A DNA stretch of 64,000 nucleotides from Thermococcus indicus (GCF_006274605.1 NZ_CP040846.1:372001-436000); one strand, 5' to 3'. Positions 17,395 to 28,146 are shown, numbered from the stretch's first letter. Notes: a model not told the origin generated them from the sequence alone. Made by a program: numbers and translations.

Positions 17395-17655
17395 ACCGTT
17401 AAGGTCTCCGCGAGGATACCGAAGGGGCTTGCCGAGAGGATGGACAGGCTAATTGATGAGGGAATTTACTCGAACAGGAGTGAGGTAATAAAAGAGGCCC
17501 TCAGGGATTTTCTGCTCAGGCGGGGGCCTGTTGGGGACTTGGAGATTGAGGGCTATCTCAGAGCCGTTGAGGAGGTTCTAAAGGAGGACTGGGAGAGCGA
17601 GGCTGACGAGTACTGGGATGATGTTGGAGGCGTCCCCTATGAAGCCAAGAGGTGA
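17386..17655 (+). CDS. Ribbon-helix-helix (CopG-family) antitoxin
   Basis: An 89-residue protein with an N-terminal RHH domain (VKVSARIPKGLAERMDRLID, then the SNRSEVIKEALRDFL helix) and an acidic C-terminal toxin-binding tail. ATG 17386 follows AGGTGG by six bases; an earlier in-frame GTG (17377) overlaps that site. It overlaps the toxin gene by 17 bases. Expected roles are to repress the operon and to neutralise the MazF-like toxin. Confidence 0.85.
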   Translation: MATTVKVSARIPKGLAERMDRLIDEGIYSNRSEVIKEALRDFLLRRGPVGDLEIEGYLRAVEEVLKEDWESEADEYWDDVGGVPYEAKR

Positions 17656-18007
17656 GCTTTCCCAGTGGGAGATAGTTCTCATTGAGTTTCCTTTCGTTGA
17701 TTTGAGGAATCGAAAGCTTCGACCGGCTCTCGTTGTTTCAAACGATGAACTCAACAGGATTTCAAACGCCGTGGTAGTTCTGCAGATAACGTCCAATCTC
17801 GGGAGCGGCTTCGTCGAATACAACGTCGTGATAACCGATAGGGACGTTGTCCGTTATCCCGGGACGAAACCGATAAAACCGAGCGTGGTGAAGCCCTACG
17901 TGGTTTTCGCCCTTGACAAAAGACTCGTGAGAAAGCGTCTTGGAGTTCTGAATGAAAAGAAGGTTTTGGAAGTTAAAGAAGGCCTCAGGAAAACCTTTGG
18001 CCTTTAG
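17639..18007 (+). CDS. MazF/PemK-family endoribonuclease toxin
   Basis: A 122-residue toxin with the family's N-terminal GELSQWEIVLIEFPFVDL, then RPALVVSND and a C-terminal VLEVKEGLRKTF helix. MazF enzymes cleave mRNA at short motifs. GGAGG precedes ATG 17639 by about eight bases. This intact pair is the counterpart of the disrupted MazF locus at 32.4-33.0 kb. A C/D box sRNA is encoded on the opposite strand right behind its stop. Confidence 0.87.
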   Translation: MKPRGELSQWEIVLIEFPFVDLRNRKLRPALVVSNDELNRISNAVVVLQITSNLGSGFVEYNVVITDRDVVRYPGTKPIKPSVVKPYVVFALDKRLVRKRLGVLNEKKVLEVKEGLRKTFGL

Positions 18008-18062
18008 GTCAGCCCATGCGAGTTTCCTCACCGCTCGGACGAAACTTCCCTCATCATCCCAG
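18005..18062 (-). ncRNA. C/D box sRNA guiding rRNA 2'-O-methylation
   Basis: Read on the minus strand: box C ATGATGA (18057-18051), a 12-nt guide GGGAAGTTTCGT, box D' CCGA, a 4-nt spacer, box C' TGAGGA, a 12-nt guide AACTCGCATGGG, box D CTGA (18012-18009). The 12+12 layout is exactly that of Thermococcales sRNAs. The D guide is complementary to CCATGCGAGT, a conserved sequence near the 5' end of archaeal 16S rRNA, and by the fifth-base rule would methylate the U in CCAU. I recall sR1 of Sulfolobus aiming at the same region. The D' guide target is not established. Confidence 0.8.
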
Positions 18063-18089
18063 AAGGAGTAGGGAAGAGGGGTTAAAAAG

Positions 18090-18423
18090 CTAAGCCCTCT
18101 CGGAGGAAACCACTGAGACTATGTCCCTGTGGAAGGATTTCAAAGCCTTCCAGTGCCGCTCGTCAATCTCATCGCTCCATGAGACCCGCTTGTAGAACCT
18201 TTCCAGATCGTCGAGTAGGTACTTCAAGTATTCCCTGCGTTCACCTTCCACACCGATGCCGTTGCTCAAGAGCTTGCCCCTCAGAAACGGCATGACCTCC
18301 GACGGCCGGCCGAGGGCCGCCCAGAAGAGACCTTCCTTCAGTATTTCACCCAGCAGCTCCTCAAAACCAAATCTCTTTCCCTCAGATTTTGCCCTATGGA
18401 TGGGTTTGGTACTCCCCCCTCAT
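18090..18423 (-). pseudogene. Frameshifted small hypothetical gene
   Basis: Reading down from ATG 18423 (preceded by GGTGAT at six bases) gives MRGEYQTHP and a stop. The adjacent frame then stays open for about 100 codons and includes FEELLGEILKEGLFWAALGR, VMPFLRGKLLSNG and ERHWKALKSFHRDIVSVVSS. A one-base shift around 18390-18400 would join them into a protein of about 110 residues. The longest intact frame starts only at ATG 18293 (67 residues). I recognise the style as a Thermococcales-specific hypothetical family but cannot name it. Confidence 0.6.
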
Positions 18424-18563
18424 AGCGGAATCACCGAAAATAGGAGAACTTTGAGAGTATTTTAGTCTTTCGAGCCATTTTTTGTCAGTTTGTCAAAATT
18501 GAAAAGAAAAACGGCCAAAGTTTGGATGATCGTCAAACAATGAAATCCAATGAGAGATTATCG

Positions 18564-18635
18564 TCAAGCGAGGATTAGGACGAGGACCACTATGGCAATG
18601 GGAGCCACGTGGGCCAGGGCCTTTGCGAGGTTCAT
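18564..18635 (-). CDS. 23-residue hydrophobic miniprotein (single membrane helix)
   Basis: The peptide starts MNLAKALAHVAPIAIVVLVL and ends ILA: a short amphipathic start followed by one predicted membrane helix. The signals are better than chance. GGTGGT lies four bases before the ATG, and GCTTTTAAAC, a TATA-like element, lies about 30 bases further upstream. Nothing else occupies the interval between the pseudogene and guaB. The function is unknown; it could be a small membrane-protein regulator or a type I-like toxic peptide. Confidence 0.5.
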   Translation of the reverse strand: MNLAKALAHVAPIAIVVLVLILA

Positions 18636-18764
18636 GGACACCACCGCTGGGGAGGAGTGTCTTGAGTTTAAAAGCTTTACGTTTGTAAAATTCAAATGAA
18701 TACAGTTGGAAGTTCGGAGTTTTGCCCTGGGAACCGATAACGGTTCGGTTGAAGAAGTGGGAAA

Positions 18765-20280
<1,516 letters not shown>

Positions 20281-20340
20281 TTCCTTCCCTTTTTTGAAAA
20301 CCTTATAAGGCGTTTCTCCCAGTCCAGCCTGGGGAGAGCT

Positions 20341-21741
20341 ATGGCCAGCGTTGGAATCATCGGGAGCGGTGCCGCGGGATTAACTGCCGCGATAGCCCTG
20401 GCAAGGCGCGGCTTCGACGTGACGGTCATCGGTAGGGGGATACGGGAAAGCAACTCCTACCTCGCTCAGGCTGGAATAGCCTTTCCCATCCTCGACGGCG
20501 ATTCTCTCAAGGCTCACGTTCTAGACACCATCAGGGCAGGCAAGTATCTCAACGATGAGGAGACCGTGTGGAGCGTAATCTCAAAGGCGAGCGGGGCCTA
20601 CGACTTTTTGACCTCAATCGGCGTCGAGTTCGAGACCAACGAGACCGAAGGCGGTCACTCCTTCCACCGCGTTTTCACGATAAGGAACGAGACCGGAAAG
20701 CATATGATGAAGGTTCTCCACATGGCCGCTAAAGAGGCAGGAGTGCACTTCGTTAGGGGCTTTGCTGAAGAGCTCGCCGTGAGCGAGAGGAAAGCCTACG
20801 GCGTCTTTCTCGAAGGAGAGCTCATGAAGTTCGACGCGACTGTAATAGCAGCGGGTGGCTTTGCGGGGCTCTTCAAGTACACAGCAGGCTCCCCTCTAAC
20901 TACCGGCCTTCTCATCGGGGACGCGGTTATGAAAGGCGCCCCCGCGAGGGACCTTGAGTTTATACAGTTCCACCCGACCGGCTACCTGGGGAAATCTGGG
21001 GTGAAGCTCATCAGCGAGGCCGTCCGCGGTGCAGGGGCTAAGCTGGTGACGGAAGACGGCGAACGCTTCGTCAACGAGCTCTCCACGAGGGACATCGTCT
21101 CGCGGGCGATATACAGGCAGATGCTCGCTGGAAAGGGGGTCTACCTCGACGCCAACTCGATAGAGGACTTCAAGAGGCGCTTCCCCCAGATATATGCCTT
21201 CCTGATGAAGGACGGCATCGATCCGACTAGGGACTTAATCCCGGTCTCCCCAATAGCCCACTACACCATCGGCGGGATAGCGGTCGACCTCTGGTACAGG
21301 ACGGCAATCGAGAACCTCTACGCTGTGGGCGAGGCGATGAGCAAAGGCTTCCACGGGGCGAACAGGCTGGCGAGCAACTCGCTCCTTGAGTGCATCGTGA
21401 GCGGACTTGAGGTGGCCAGGACAATCGCGAGGGATAAGCCGAGGCGGGGGGACATGAAGGAGCCGGCATATCACGGCTACGAGGCCGGGGACGTTGACTC
21501 GCTGAGGGAACTTCTCTGGAATCACGCCGGAATCGTCAGGAGCGCGAAGACCCTTAAGGAGGGCTTCAGAAAGCTTGAGGAAATTGAGGCAGACCCGAGG
21601 CTCAAACTCCTCGCCAGGGGAGTCCTTGAGTGCGCACTCGCGAGGGAAGAAAGCCGGGGCGCTCACTACCGCGAGGACTTTCCCTTCATGAGGAAGGTCT
21701 TCGAGAGGCCGAGCTTCTTCGACGGAAGGTGCAGGCTTTAG
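20341..21741 (+). CDS. nadB: L-aspartate oxidase
   Basis: A 466-residue FAD enzyme that oxidises L-aspartate to iminoaspartate, the first step of NAD de novo synthesis. The N-terminal dinucleotide motif is GIIGSGAAGLTAA. The flavoprotein signatures FHPTGYLG, SEAVRGAGA and the C-terminal GFHGANRLASNSLLE are present. It is somewhat shorter than bacterial NadB, as in other Thermococcales. nadA and nadC lie 2.8 kb downstream on the same strand, separated by decayed accessory genes. Confidence 0.93.
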   Translation: MASVGIIGSGAAGLTAAIALARRGFDVTVIGRGIRESNSYLAQAGIAFPILDGDSLKAHVLDTIRAGKYLNDEETVWSVISKASGAYDFLTSIGVEFETNETEGGHSFHRVFTIRNETGKHMMKVLHMAAKEAGVHFVRGFAEELAVSERKAYGVFLEGELMKFDATVIAAGGFAGLFKYTAGSPLTTGLLIGDAVMKGAPARDLEFIQFHPTGYLGKSGVKLISEAVRGAGAKLVTEDGERFVNELSTRDIVSRAIYRQMLAGKGVYLDANSIEDFKRRFPQIYAFLMKDGIDPTRDLIPVSPIAHYTIGGIAVDLWYRTAIENLYAVGEAMSKGFHGANRLASNSLLECIVSGLEVARTIARDKPRRGDMKEPAYHGYEAGDVDSLRELLWNHAGIVRSAKTLKEGFRKLEEIEADPRLKLLARGVLECALAREESRGAHYREDFPFMRKVFERPSFFDGRCRL

Positions 21742-21847
21742 ACCGAGCGGTTTAAATACGTTTCAGGACAACACCCAACGCTGAGGATATGGGTTCCTAG
21801 AGAGATGGCAAAGAAGGCGAGAAAGGCGATAGAATGGATGTTAGCGC

Positions 21848-23064
21848 TCAGCTAGGCCCCTCAATCCTGAACACCTCGACCCTTTCATTCCCCATCACTG
21901 AACTCAGGGATAGAACCACGTAGTTCTCCCGGACAACTATTGTGTCTGGCCTCAGAATAAGTGGTCTACAGGCGACGGCTCCGCCGGGTGTGTATACGCA
22001 TAGCCCGCTCTTCTCCTCCTGCTCCATCGACACACCAAAGTACGCCCATGCCAGCAGTGAACCCTCCCCCCGACCACCACGTTCCGGATTAGATCACCGC
22101 ATCCCAGGGTTCTTGAAGCGGGCGTTTTAACCGCCCTCAGGTATTTGCCCCTTTTGTTGAACACGTAGACCACACCCTTGTAGTCAACGGCGTAAACGTT
22201 TCCGTCCGCCAGCAGGGACACCCCAGCGGGCGCGTAACCACAGAGATGGCCCCAGAGGGCACGGTCTTCGATGGAAGCGTTCCAAAGAAGGCGTCCCCTT
22301 CCATCCAGTGCGTAGAGTTTTCCACTCCATATCGCCGTGCCGGACCTCTCGACGCCCCCCGTGCTCACCAAAACGGTGTTATTCGCTACCGTCACATCCC
22401 GAATTCCCACGTCAAACGTGTGCTCGGCCACAGGCTCTCCCGAGGTGTTAATAAAGACAACCCTGCCGTGGTAGAAAGGTTCCATGGACGCTACACCTAT
22501 CACAAAACCCTCCTCAGTGCGCAGTATGAACGGTTTTCCCTCCCCGTCCTCGAAGAGAAAAGCCCCGCAGGTTCCGCCGCATACGTGGATCGTTATGTTG
22601 CCCGGAACGCGAACTCCGGAGTGTATTATGGGGGGATTTCTCTTTATGAAGAACGTTAAGTTCCCGAGTCTGAATCCGAGGGAGGTGTTTTCAATGGGAG
22701 ATTCAAGGCGGTGGGGTTCTATAGTGTCAAGTTTCGTGTAGTAGAGGCTTCCACTCTTCCTAAAAGCCAGCACACCGGAGAACAGCCCGGCATCCTCGAC
22801 GTCTTCGGCCGAATACACCTGCTCCCAGTTTCCAAGTCTGAGGATTTCGAGGCGGCCCGAGCTGGACAGGAGCACGAGCCTGTTGCTATCGGCCCCCAAA
22901 AGATCGTCCTGACCATCCCAAACCTTGGTGATGTTAAGGTCGCCTGTGAAACCGCCGGAATTTTCATCCGAATCTCTCCAGAGATGCAAAAGCAAGCCCG
23001 CCATGAAAAAGGAAATGAAGAGCATGACAGACCCTATTTTTACTGAGTTCCTCAATTTTTTCAC
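21848..23064 (-). pseudogene. Membrane-anchored PQQ-like beta-propeller protein, frameshifted near the 3' end
   Basis: An N-terminal membrane anchor (SVMLFISFFMAGLLLHLW, about residues 12-29) is followed by repeated propeller-blade-like segments (GKLYALDGRGRLLWNASIED, GNVYAVDYKGVVYVFNKRGK). The first frame ends at 21952 in a basic, low-quality tail. The neighbouring frame continues naturally with EGSLLAWAYFGVSMEQEEKS and ends at 21848. One extra G in the run of six C's at 22066-22071 would restore the whole protein of about 405 residues. It follows another broken secreted gene with a 3-base gap. The function is unknown. Confidence 0.65.
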
Positions 23065-23067
23065 CCC

Positions 23068-23762
23068 TCAGGGCATACGGTACGCGAAGTTCTGGGATGC
23101 AGAGGCATCCGGAGCAAAGCATCCTCCGCAGTGTCTATTGCCCCAGACAGCCCCAAAGCAGGAACTACCACCATCGTCACCTCCCTTGCAACATCCCCCT
23201 ATTAAGTGATCATTCCACACAAATATGTAATATGTTCCTTGAGTGGGGCTCGAGGGATATCTTGGTAAAGGCTGTCTTGGGCCACTTATCCAGCAGGTCT
23301 CATCATTACACTCATACTGGAATATCAAGTTGCTTGTTTGCCACTTTCCAGTATTTTGATTTTTTGCCTGACCTCCATAAAAGAATTTGATTTGAATTGA
23401 CCCACTGTACTTGAAGTAACTTCCGAGATGCATGGCTGCTAGCTCTACTGCCCGTGTCCAATAGATGCTCTTTATCTCGTTTTTATCATTTGTTGAAGGG
23501 AATGTGTATGTACAGTACTCTCCCCAGAATGTGGATATCCTTGGTTCCTTGGATAAATAAAGGCCTATCCATACTGCTCTAGGGTAGACATTAAATTCCG
23601 CAGTGCCATAATTGTCTCCGGGCTGATTTAGAGAGGGCTTTCCAAATTCTCAACTGTTTTTTGGTCTGCTAGTGAAACGTAGCCACATGCCGGAAACTCC
23701 CAACTTAATATAAACGAAGTATTTCCCAACAACATAAATTGTAATAACACTAATAATATCAT
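23068..23762 (-). pseudogene. Frameshifted secreted protein gene
   Basis: ATG 23762 opens a signal-peptide-like MILLVLLQFMLLGNTSFILS and continues to ADQKTVENLESPL before a stop near 23635. The adjacent frame is then open for about 190 codons, starting GKPSLNQPGDNYGTAEFNVY and ending at 23068 in a Cys-rich tail (CCKGGDDGGSSC, CGGC). A single shift around 23640-23650 joins them. AT-richer than its surroundings. No family recognised. It is upstream of, and probably co-transcribed with, the propeller gene. Confidence 0.6.
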
Positions 23763-23853
23763 TTTTCTTCTTAATCTTTCACATCCAACTATTTTATATC
23801 AGATAACGTAATACAGCTTAAAAATATTTCCCCAAGTTCCAAGACAACTTCCA

Positions 23854-24068
23854 ATGGTTGGGATATTTCAAAAGCCATCGAGACGGTCTACGAAAACGGG
23901 GTCGTAAAACCCCTGAAACCCCTTTCACTGCCATCAAAGCGGCTGATAGTGTACATAGAGGAGAAGAGGTTCTCGGAGCTTATAGACGAACTTGAGCTTG
24001 AGGCCAGGGAGGACGTTGACCGGAGCGTTGCCGCCGTCAGGGGTAGGAACTATGAAGGTAGTTCTTGA
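23854..24068 (+). pseudogene. Decayed DUF104-type VapB antitoxin
   Basis: From about 23862 the frame reads SKAIETVYENGVVKPLKPLS and ends in RGRNYEGSS. This is the pattern of small DUF104 antitoxins (SKxIxxVYENGVxKPL). No start codon exists in that frame; ATG 23854 is in another frame, so the N-terminus is frameshifted. It overlaps the VapC relic by 17 bases, the normal order of this toxin-antitoxin pair. Confidence 0.65.
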
Positions 24069-24546
24069 CACGAGTGTCATAGCGAAGGTCCTCCTAAGGT
24101 CAAGACGGAGCCTTCCCAAAGAAGTTCTCGAGCGCGAAAGCAAGATCCACGAAAAGCCAAGCTTGGGGTCCACCTCTGCGATGACCACGAGGTTCTTCTC
24201 CCAAAGGCCTGCTTCGTAGAAGTGGTCAGCGTCCTGAGACGTAACGGCCACAGAGACGTTATCCCGGAAGTTGTTGAATCCCTGTCCCTCTCCCACACAA
24301 TAATTCCCTAGGAGTCCCTTTTTTGAAACGGCCGTCGAGGTGGCTTCCGAAACTGGAGCCGCGGGCTTCGACTGCTATTTTATAGCCCCCACGATGATGG
24401 GAGGTTCCGATAACCGACGATGAGAAAATGGCCTGCACACGGGAAAGATAGGCATTAAGGCGCTTCTTCTCAGGGAGACTAAAAAAGATGAACTCCAGTC
24501 GTTCTCACAGGAGGAGCCTAACCAAAGGTGGCCAACAACCTTTTAA
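24052..24546 (+). pseudogene. Decayed VapC (PIN-domain) toxin with several frameshifts
   Basis: ATG 24052 starts a normal PIN sequence (MKVVLDTSVIAKVLLRSRRS). The rest is spread over successive frames: GVHLCDDHEVLLPKACFVEV, then FFETAVEVASETGAAGFDCY, then TDDEKMAC and finally GIKALLLRETKKDELQSF ending at 24546. At least three shifts are needed, so this is a true relic rather than one read error. The nadA TATA element overlaps its end. Confidence 0.75.
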
Positions 24547-24582
24547 TTCTCCGGCTGTACCCTAATCAGGCGAGGTGAGACC

Positions 24583-25491
24583 ATGAAAATTGAAGAACTC
24601 GTGCGGGAGATTGAACGTCTCAAGGAAGAGCGCAACGCTATAATAATGGCCCACAACTACCAGCTGCCTGAAATCCAGGACATAGCCGACTTCCTCGGGG
24701 ACAGCCTCGAGCTCGCGAGGAAGGCAGTGGACGTTGATGCCGACGTCATAGTCTTCGCGGGAGTGGACTTCATGGCAGAAACTGCCAAGATCCTCAATCC
24801 CGAGAAGAGGGTCCTGCTTCCAAGCAAAAGGGCCACCTGCGCGATGGCCAACATGCTGAAGGTCGAGCACATCCTCAGGGCCAAGGAGCAGTACCCGGAC
24901 GCCCCGGTGGTTCTCTACGTGAACACCACCGCCGAGACCAAGGCCTACGCTGACGTGACGGTGACCTCAGCCAACGCGGTCAAAATAGTCGAAAAGCTCG
25001 ATTCCGACGTCATCATCTTCGGGCCGGATAAGAATTTAGCGAGCTACGTGGCCAAACAGACCGGCAAGAAGGTCATCCCCGTCCCCGAGTACGGCCACTG
25101 CTACGTTCACAGGAAGTTCACCGTTCAAGATGTGGAGCGCGCCAAGAGGCTCTACCCCAACGCCAAGCTGATGGTTCACCCGGAATGCGAACCGGAGGTA
25201 CAGGAAAGGGCCGACATAATAGTCTCCACCGGGGGAATGATAAGGCGCGCCCCCGAGCACGACGAGTGGGTCGTCTTCACGGAGCATGAGATGGTTTACA
25301 GGCTTGGGAAGCTCTACCCGGACATTAAGTTCCATCCGGCTAAGGAGGATGCGGTCTGCATAGGAATGAAGGCCATAACGCTCAACCACATATACGAGGC
25401 CCTCAGGGACATGAAGTACGAGGTCGAAGTGCCTGAGGAGATAGCGGAGAAGGCCAGGAAGGCTATCGAGAGGATGCTGGAGATGAGTTAA
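24583..25491 (+). CDS. nadA: Quinolinate synthase
   Basis: A 302-residue [4Fe-4S] enzyme condensing iminoaspartate with dihydroxyacetone phosphate to quinolinate. The three cluster ligands are Cys86 (RATCAM), Cys173 (GHCYVH) and Cys259 (AVCIGM). A fourth Cys202 (HPECEP) is also conserved in the family. GAGGTGA precedes ATG 24583, and a TATA-like CCTTTTAATTC lies 35-45 bases upstream. It forms an operon with nadC. Confidence 0.96.
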   Translation: MKIEELVREIERLKEERNAIIMAHNYQLPEIQDIADFLGDSLELARKAVDVDADVIVFAGVDFMAETAKILNPEKRVLLPSKRATCAMANMLKVEHILRAKEQYPDAPVVLYVNTTAETKAYADVTVTSANAVKIVEKLDSDVIIFGPDKNLASYVAKQTGKKVIPVPEYGHCYVHRKFTVQDVERAKRLYPNAKLMVHPECEPEVQERADIIVSTGGMIRRAPEHDEWVVFTEHEMVYRLGKLYPDIKFHPAKEDAVCIGMKAITLNHIYEALRDMKYEVEVPEEIAEKARKAIERMLEMS

Positions 25492-25541
25492 GTTTAGGGG
25501 GAAAGATTTTGTGATTTTTGTTAAGTATGGAGGGAAACTTT

Positions 25542-26375
25542 ATGATCTCTCTTTCCTATCTGATCAGGTTCCTTGAGGAGGACGCTCCCTTCGGCGACGT
25601 CACGAGCGAGGCGGTGGTTCCGGAGGGAATCAATGCTAGGGCCGTAATTATCGCAAAGCAGGAAGGGGTTATAGCGGGCGTTGAGGAGGCCAAAGCCCTC
25701 TTCGAGCACTTCGGGGTTGAGGTTAAGGTCAGGAAGAGGGACGGTGAGAAGGTCAAGAAGGGCGAGGTGATACTTGAGCTGACCGGTGATGCGCGCGCGA
25801 TACTCCTCGTCGAGAGAACCGCTTTGAACGTAATGGGCAGGATGAGCGGCATTGCCACCGAGGTCAGAAGACTGGTGGATAGGGTTAAGGCCGTAAACCC
25901 GAAGGTCCGCGTTGCTGGAACGAGGAAGACCCTCCTCAAGCCACTGGACAAGAGGGCGATACTCATCGGCGGCGGCGAGCCCCACCGATTCTCGCTGAGC
26001 GACGCGATGCTCATAAAGGACAACCATCTCGCTCTGGTCCCGCTGGAAGAGGCCATACAGCGCGCCAAGGCCTTCAGCGTCTACAAGGTCGTCGAGGTCG
26101 AGGTCGAGACCATTGAGGATGCCCTCAAAGCGGCAAAGGCCGGTGCCGATGTAGTGATGCTCGACAACATGAGCCCGGCTGAAATAGCCGAGACGATAGC
26201 GGCTCTAAAGCGCGAGGGCCTCCGCGATAGGGTGAAGATCGAGGTCTCCGGCGGAATAACTCCCGAAAACATCGAGGAGTACGCCAGGCTCGACATTGAT
26301 ATCATAAGCCTCGGCTACCTCACGCACTCCGTCAAGAACTTCGACGTCAGCCTTGAGATAATTGGAAAGGCCTGA
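25542..26375 (+). CDS. nadC: Nicotinate-nucleotide pyrophosphorylase (quinolinate phosphoribosyltransferase)
   Basis: A 277-residue enzyme converting quinolinate and PRPP to nicotinate mononucleotide. Signatures include ERTALNVMGRMSGIAT, AGTRKT, GGGEPHRFSL, KDNHLAL and the barrel end VSGGITPENI. ATG 25542 is chosen because GGAGGG lies seven bases before it; the frame is also open from TTG 25518. It is the last gene of the nadA-nadC operon. Confidence 0.95.
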   Translation: MISLSYLIRFLEEDAPFGDVTSEAVVPEGINARAVIIAKQEGVIAGVEEAKALFEHFGVEVKVRKRDGEKVKKGEVILELTGDARAILLVERTALNVMGRMSGIATEVRRLVDRVKAVNPKVRVAGTRKTLLKPLDKRAILIGGGEPHRFSLSDAMLIKDNHLALVPLEEAIQRAKAFSVYKVVEVEVETIEDALKAAKAGADVVMLDNMSPAEIAETIAALKREGLRDRVKIEVSGGITPENIEEYARLDIDIISLGYLTHSVKNFDVSLEIIGKA

Positions 26376-26446
26376 ACGAGGGCTTTTCTGTTCTGCCTTA
26401 TTTTTCCTGAAGTTTCTTGGGGGCTGGTGTGGCTTTTCCGCGGCAA

Positions 26447-26496
26447 GGTTTATATTCAAGTTTTTTCTTGAATAATATTGCAAGTCATAACTTGAA
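26447..26496 (+). promoter_or_regulatory. pdxS promoter with two tandem palindromic operators
   Basis: The TATA-like GGTTTATATTC (26448-26458) runs into TTCAAGTTTTTTCTTGAA (26455-26472), a perfect inverted repeat. A second site, TGCAAGTCATAACTTGAA (26479-26496), follows 24 bases centre to centre. Both read CAAGT-N4-ACTTG-like. Their position over and just behind the TATA points to a repressor of PLP synthesis; none is known to me. Confidence 0.6.
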
Positions 26497-26508
26497 ATGG
26501 TGGTGCCC

Positions 26509-27516
26509 ATGGGAAAGCTCCACGTTATAGAGGCTAAGGGAACTGAAAGGCTCAAGCGCGGTTTTGCCAAGATGGTTAAGGGCGGTGTCATCATGGACGT
26601 CACCAACGCCGAACAGGCCAGAATAGCCGAGGAAGCCGGCGCGGTTTCTGTCATGGCGCTCCACATGGTTCCCGCGGACATAAGAAAGGCCGGCGGCGTT
26701 GCCAGGATGGCCCCCGTTGAGAAGATCCAGGAGATAATGGACGCGGTGACGATCCCGGTCATGGCAAAGGTAAGGATCGGCCACGTGGCCGAGGCAAAAA
26801 TCCTTGAGGCCATTGGCGTCGACATGATAGATGAAAGCGAGGTTCTGACGCCCGCCGATCCATATTTCCACATAGACAAGAGAGAATTCAGCGTCCCCTT
26901 CGTCTGCGGCGCCAGGAACCTCGGCGAGGCCGTCAGGAGGATATGGGAAGGCTCCGCCATGATTAGGACCAAGGGTGAGGCCGGAACCGGCAACATCGTC
27001 GAGGCAGTAAGACACGTCCGCCTCGTCGCAGACAACATAAGGCTCATCCAGCGCATGACGGACGAACGGGTATACATCATAGCCGAGAGATTCGCCGAGC
27101 CCTACCTGAGGCTGGCCGCAAGTATAAAGGACATCAGCGGGATTCCCAAGCAGATACTCGAAAATGAGCCGGTTTACGGCCACTATACCTACGGCGAGAT
27201 AGTTGAGGGGCTCTACAGGATTCTCCTGGAGATAAAGAAGCTCGGCCGCCTTCCGGTTGTCAACTTCGCGGCTGGAGGGGTCGCCACCCCGGCCGACGCG
27301 GCACTCATGATGGGGATGGGAATGGACGGCGTCTTCGTCGGCTCGGGAATCTTCAAGAGCTCCAACCCAGAGAAGATGGCGAGGGCCATAGTTGAGGCCG
27401 TCAACCACTGGGATGAACCCGATGTCCTGGCCGAGATAAGCAGGGAAATCGGCGAGCCGATGCGCGGCAGGGACATTGAAGAGCTGGAGGTTCGCCTTGA
27501 GGAGAGGGGTGTCTGA
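26509..27516 (+). CDS. pdxS: Pyridoxal 5'-phosphate synthase subunit PdxS
   Basis: A 335-residue TIM-barrel subunit that builds PLP from ribose 5-phosphate, glyceraldehyde 3-phosphate and ammonia. The catalytic lysine regions [10 protein letters not shown] and [12 protein letters not shown] are present. GGTGGTG precedes ATG 26509; the frame is open 12 bases further upstream but that start overlaps the ribosome-binding site. It is co-transcribed with pdxT, the glutaminase. Confidence 0.96.
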   Translation: MGKLHVIEAKGTERLKRGFAKMVKGGVIMDVTNAEQARIAEEAGAVSVMALHMVPADIRKAGGVARMAPVEKIQEIMDAVTIPVMAKVRIGHVAEAKILEAIGVDMIDESEVLTPADPYFHIDKREFSVPFVCGARNLGEAVRRIWEGSAMIRTKGEAGTGNIVEAVRHVRLVADNIRLIQRMTDERVYIIAERFAEPYLRLAASIKDISGIPKQILENEPVYGHYTYGEIVEGLYRILLEIKKLGRLPVVNFAAGGVATPADAALMMGMGMDGVFVGSGIFKSSNPEKMARAIVEAVNHWDEPDVLAEISREIGEPMRGRDIEELEVRLEERGV

Positions 27517-27552
27517 TTTCTTTTCTTTTGCCTTTTCAATGGGGTGGTGGGA

Positions 27553-28146
27553 ATGGTCAAGGTGGGTGTTATCGGCCTTCAGGGCGACGTGGGCGAGCAC
27601 ATCGAAGCTGCAAGGAATGCCCTGAAAAACCTCGGCGTCACCGGAGAGGTGGTCTGGCTAAGGAAACCGGGGCAACTGGAAGGGGTTTCCGCGGTCATAA
27701 TCCCCGGCGGCGAGAGCACGACGATATCGAAGCTCATGGTGAAGAACGGCCTTTTTGAATCCATTAAAAAGCTCGGCGGGGAAGGTCTGCCCATAATGGG
27801 CACCTGTGCCGGTCTAATAATGCTCTCGAAGGAGGTAATCGGTGCAACTCCGGAGCAGAGGTTCCTCGGGCTTCTCGACGTCAGGGTTAACAGAAACGCC
27901 TACGGCAGGCAGGTGGACAGCTTCGAGGCACCGATAAAGCTGGCCTTCAGCGATGAGCCCTTCCCCGGTGTCTTTATCCGCGCCCCGAGGATAGTTGAGC
28001 TCCTGAACGATAAGGTCAGGCCGATAGCGTGGCTTGGAGACAGGGTCGTTGGAGTCGAGGCCGGCAACGTAATCGGGCTGGAGTTCCATCCGGAGCTAAC
28101 GGAGGACACAAGGGTTCACGAGTACTTCCTGGAGAAGGCCCTGTAA
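27553..28146 (+). CDS. pdxT: Pyridoxal 5'-phosphate synthase glutaminase subunit PdxT
   Basis: A 197-residue glutaminase that feeds ammonia to PdxS. The triad is visible as the nucleophile Cys in MGTCAGLI (near residue 79) and the His/Glu in EFHPEL near the C-terminus; the oxyanion motif PGGEST is present. GGGTGGTG lies before ATG 27553. Its 3' end overlaps the convergent secreted-protein gene by 31 bases. Confidence 0.96.
   Translation: MVKVGVIGLQGDVGEHIEAARNALKNLGVTGEVVWLRKPGQLEGVSAVIIPGGESTTISKLMVKNGLFESIKKLGGEGLPIMGTCAGLIMLSKEVIGATPEQRFLGLLDVRVNRNAYGRQVDSFEAPIKLAFSDEPFPGVFIRAPRIVELLNDKVRPIAWLGDRVVGVEAGNVIGLEFHPELTEDTRVHEYFLEKAL

Noticed and set aside
21805-21855. 16-codon ORF (MAKKARKAIEWMLALS) behind a TATA-like element at 21749-21760
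   Set aside because: May be the tail of a lost gene, but too short and overlapping the propeller gene end; nothing supports expression.
26205-27600. Long minus-strand ORFs opposite nadC/pdxS
   Set aside because: Antisense shadows of genes with family-level matches; no promoter or ribosome-binding site.
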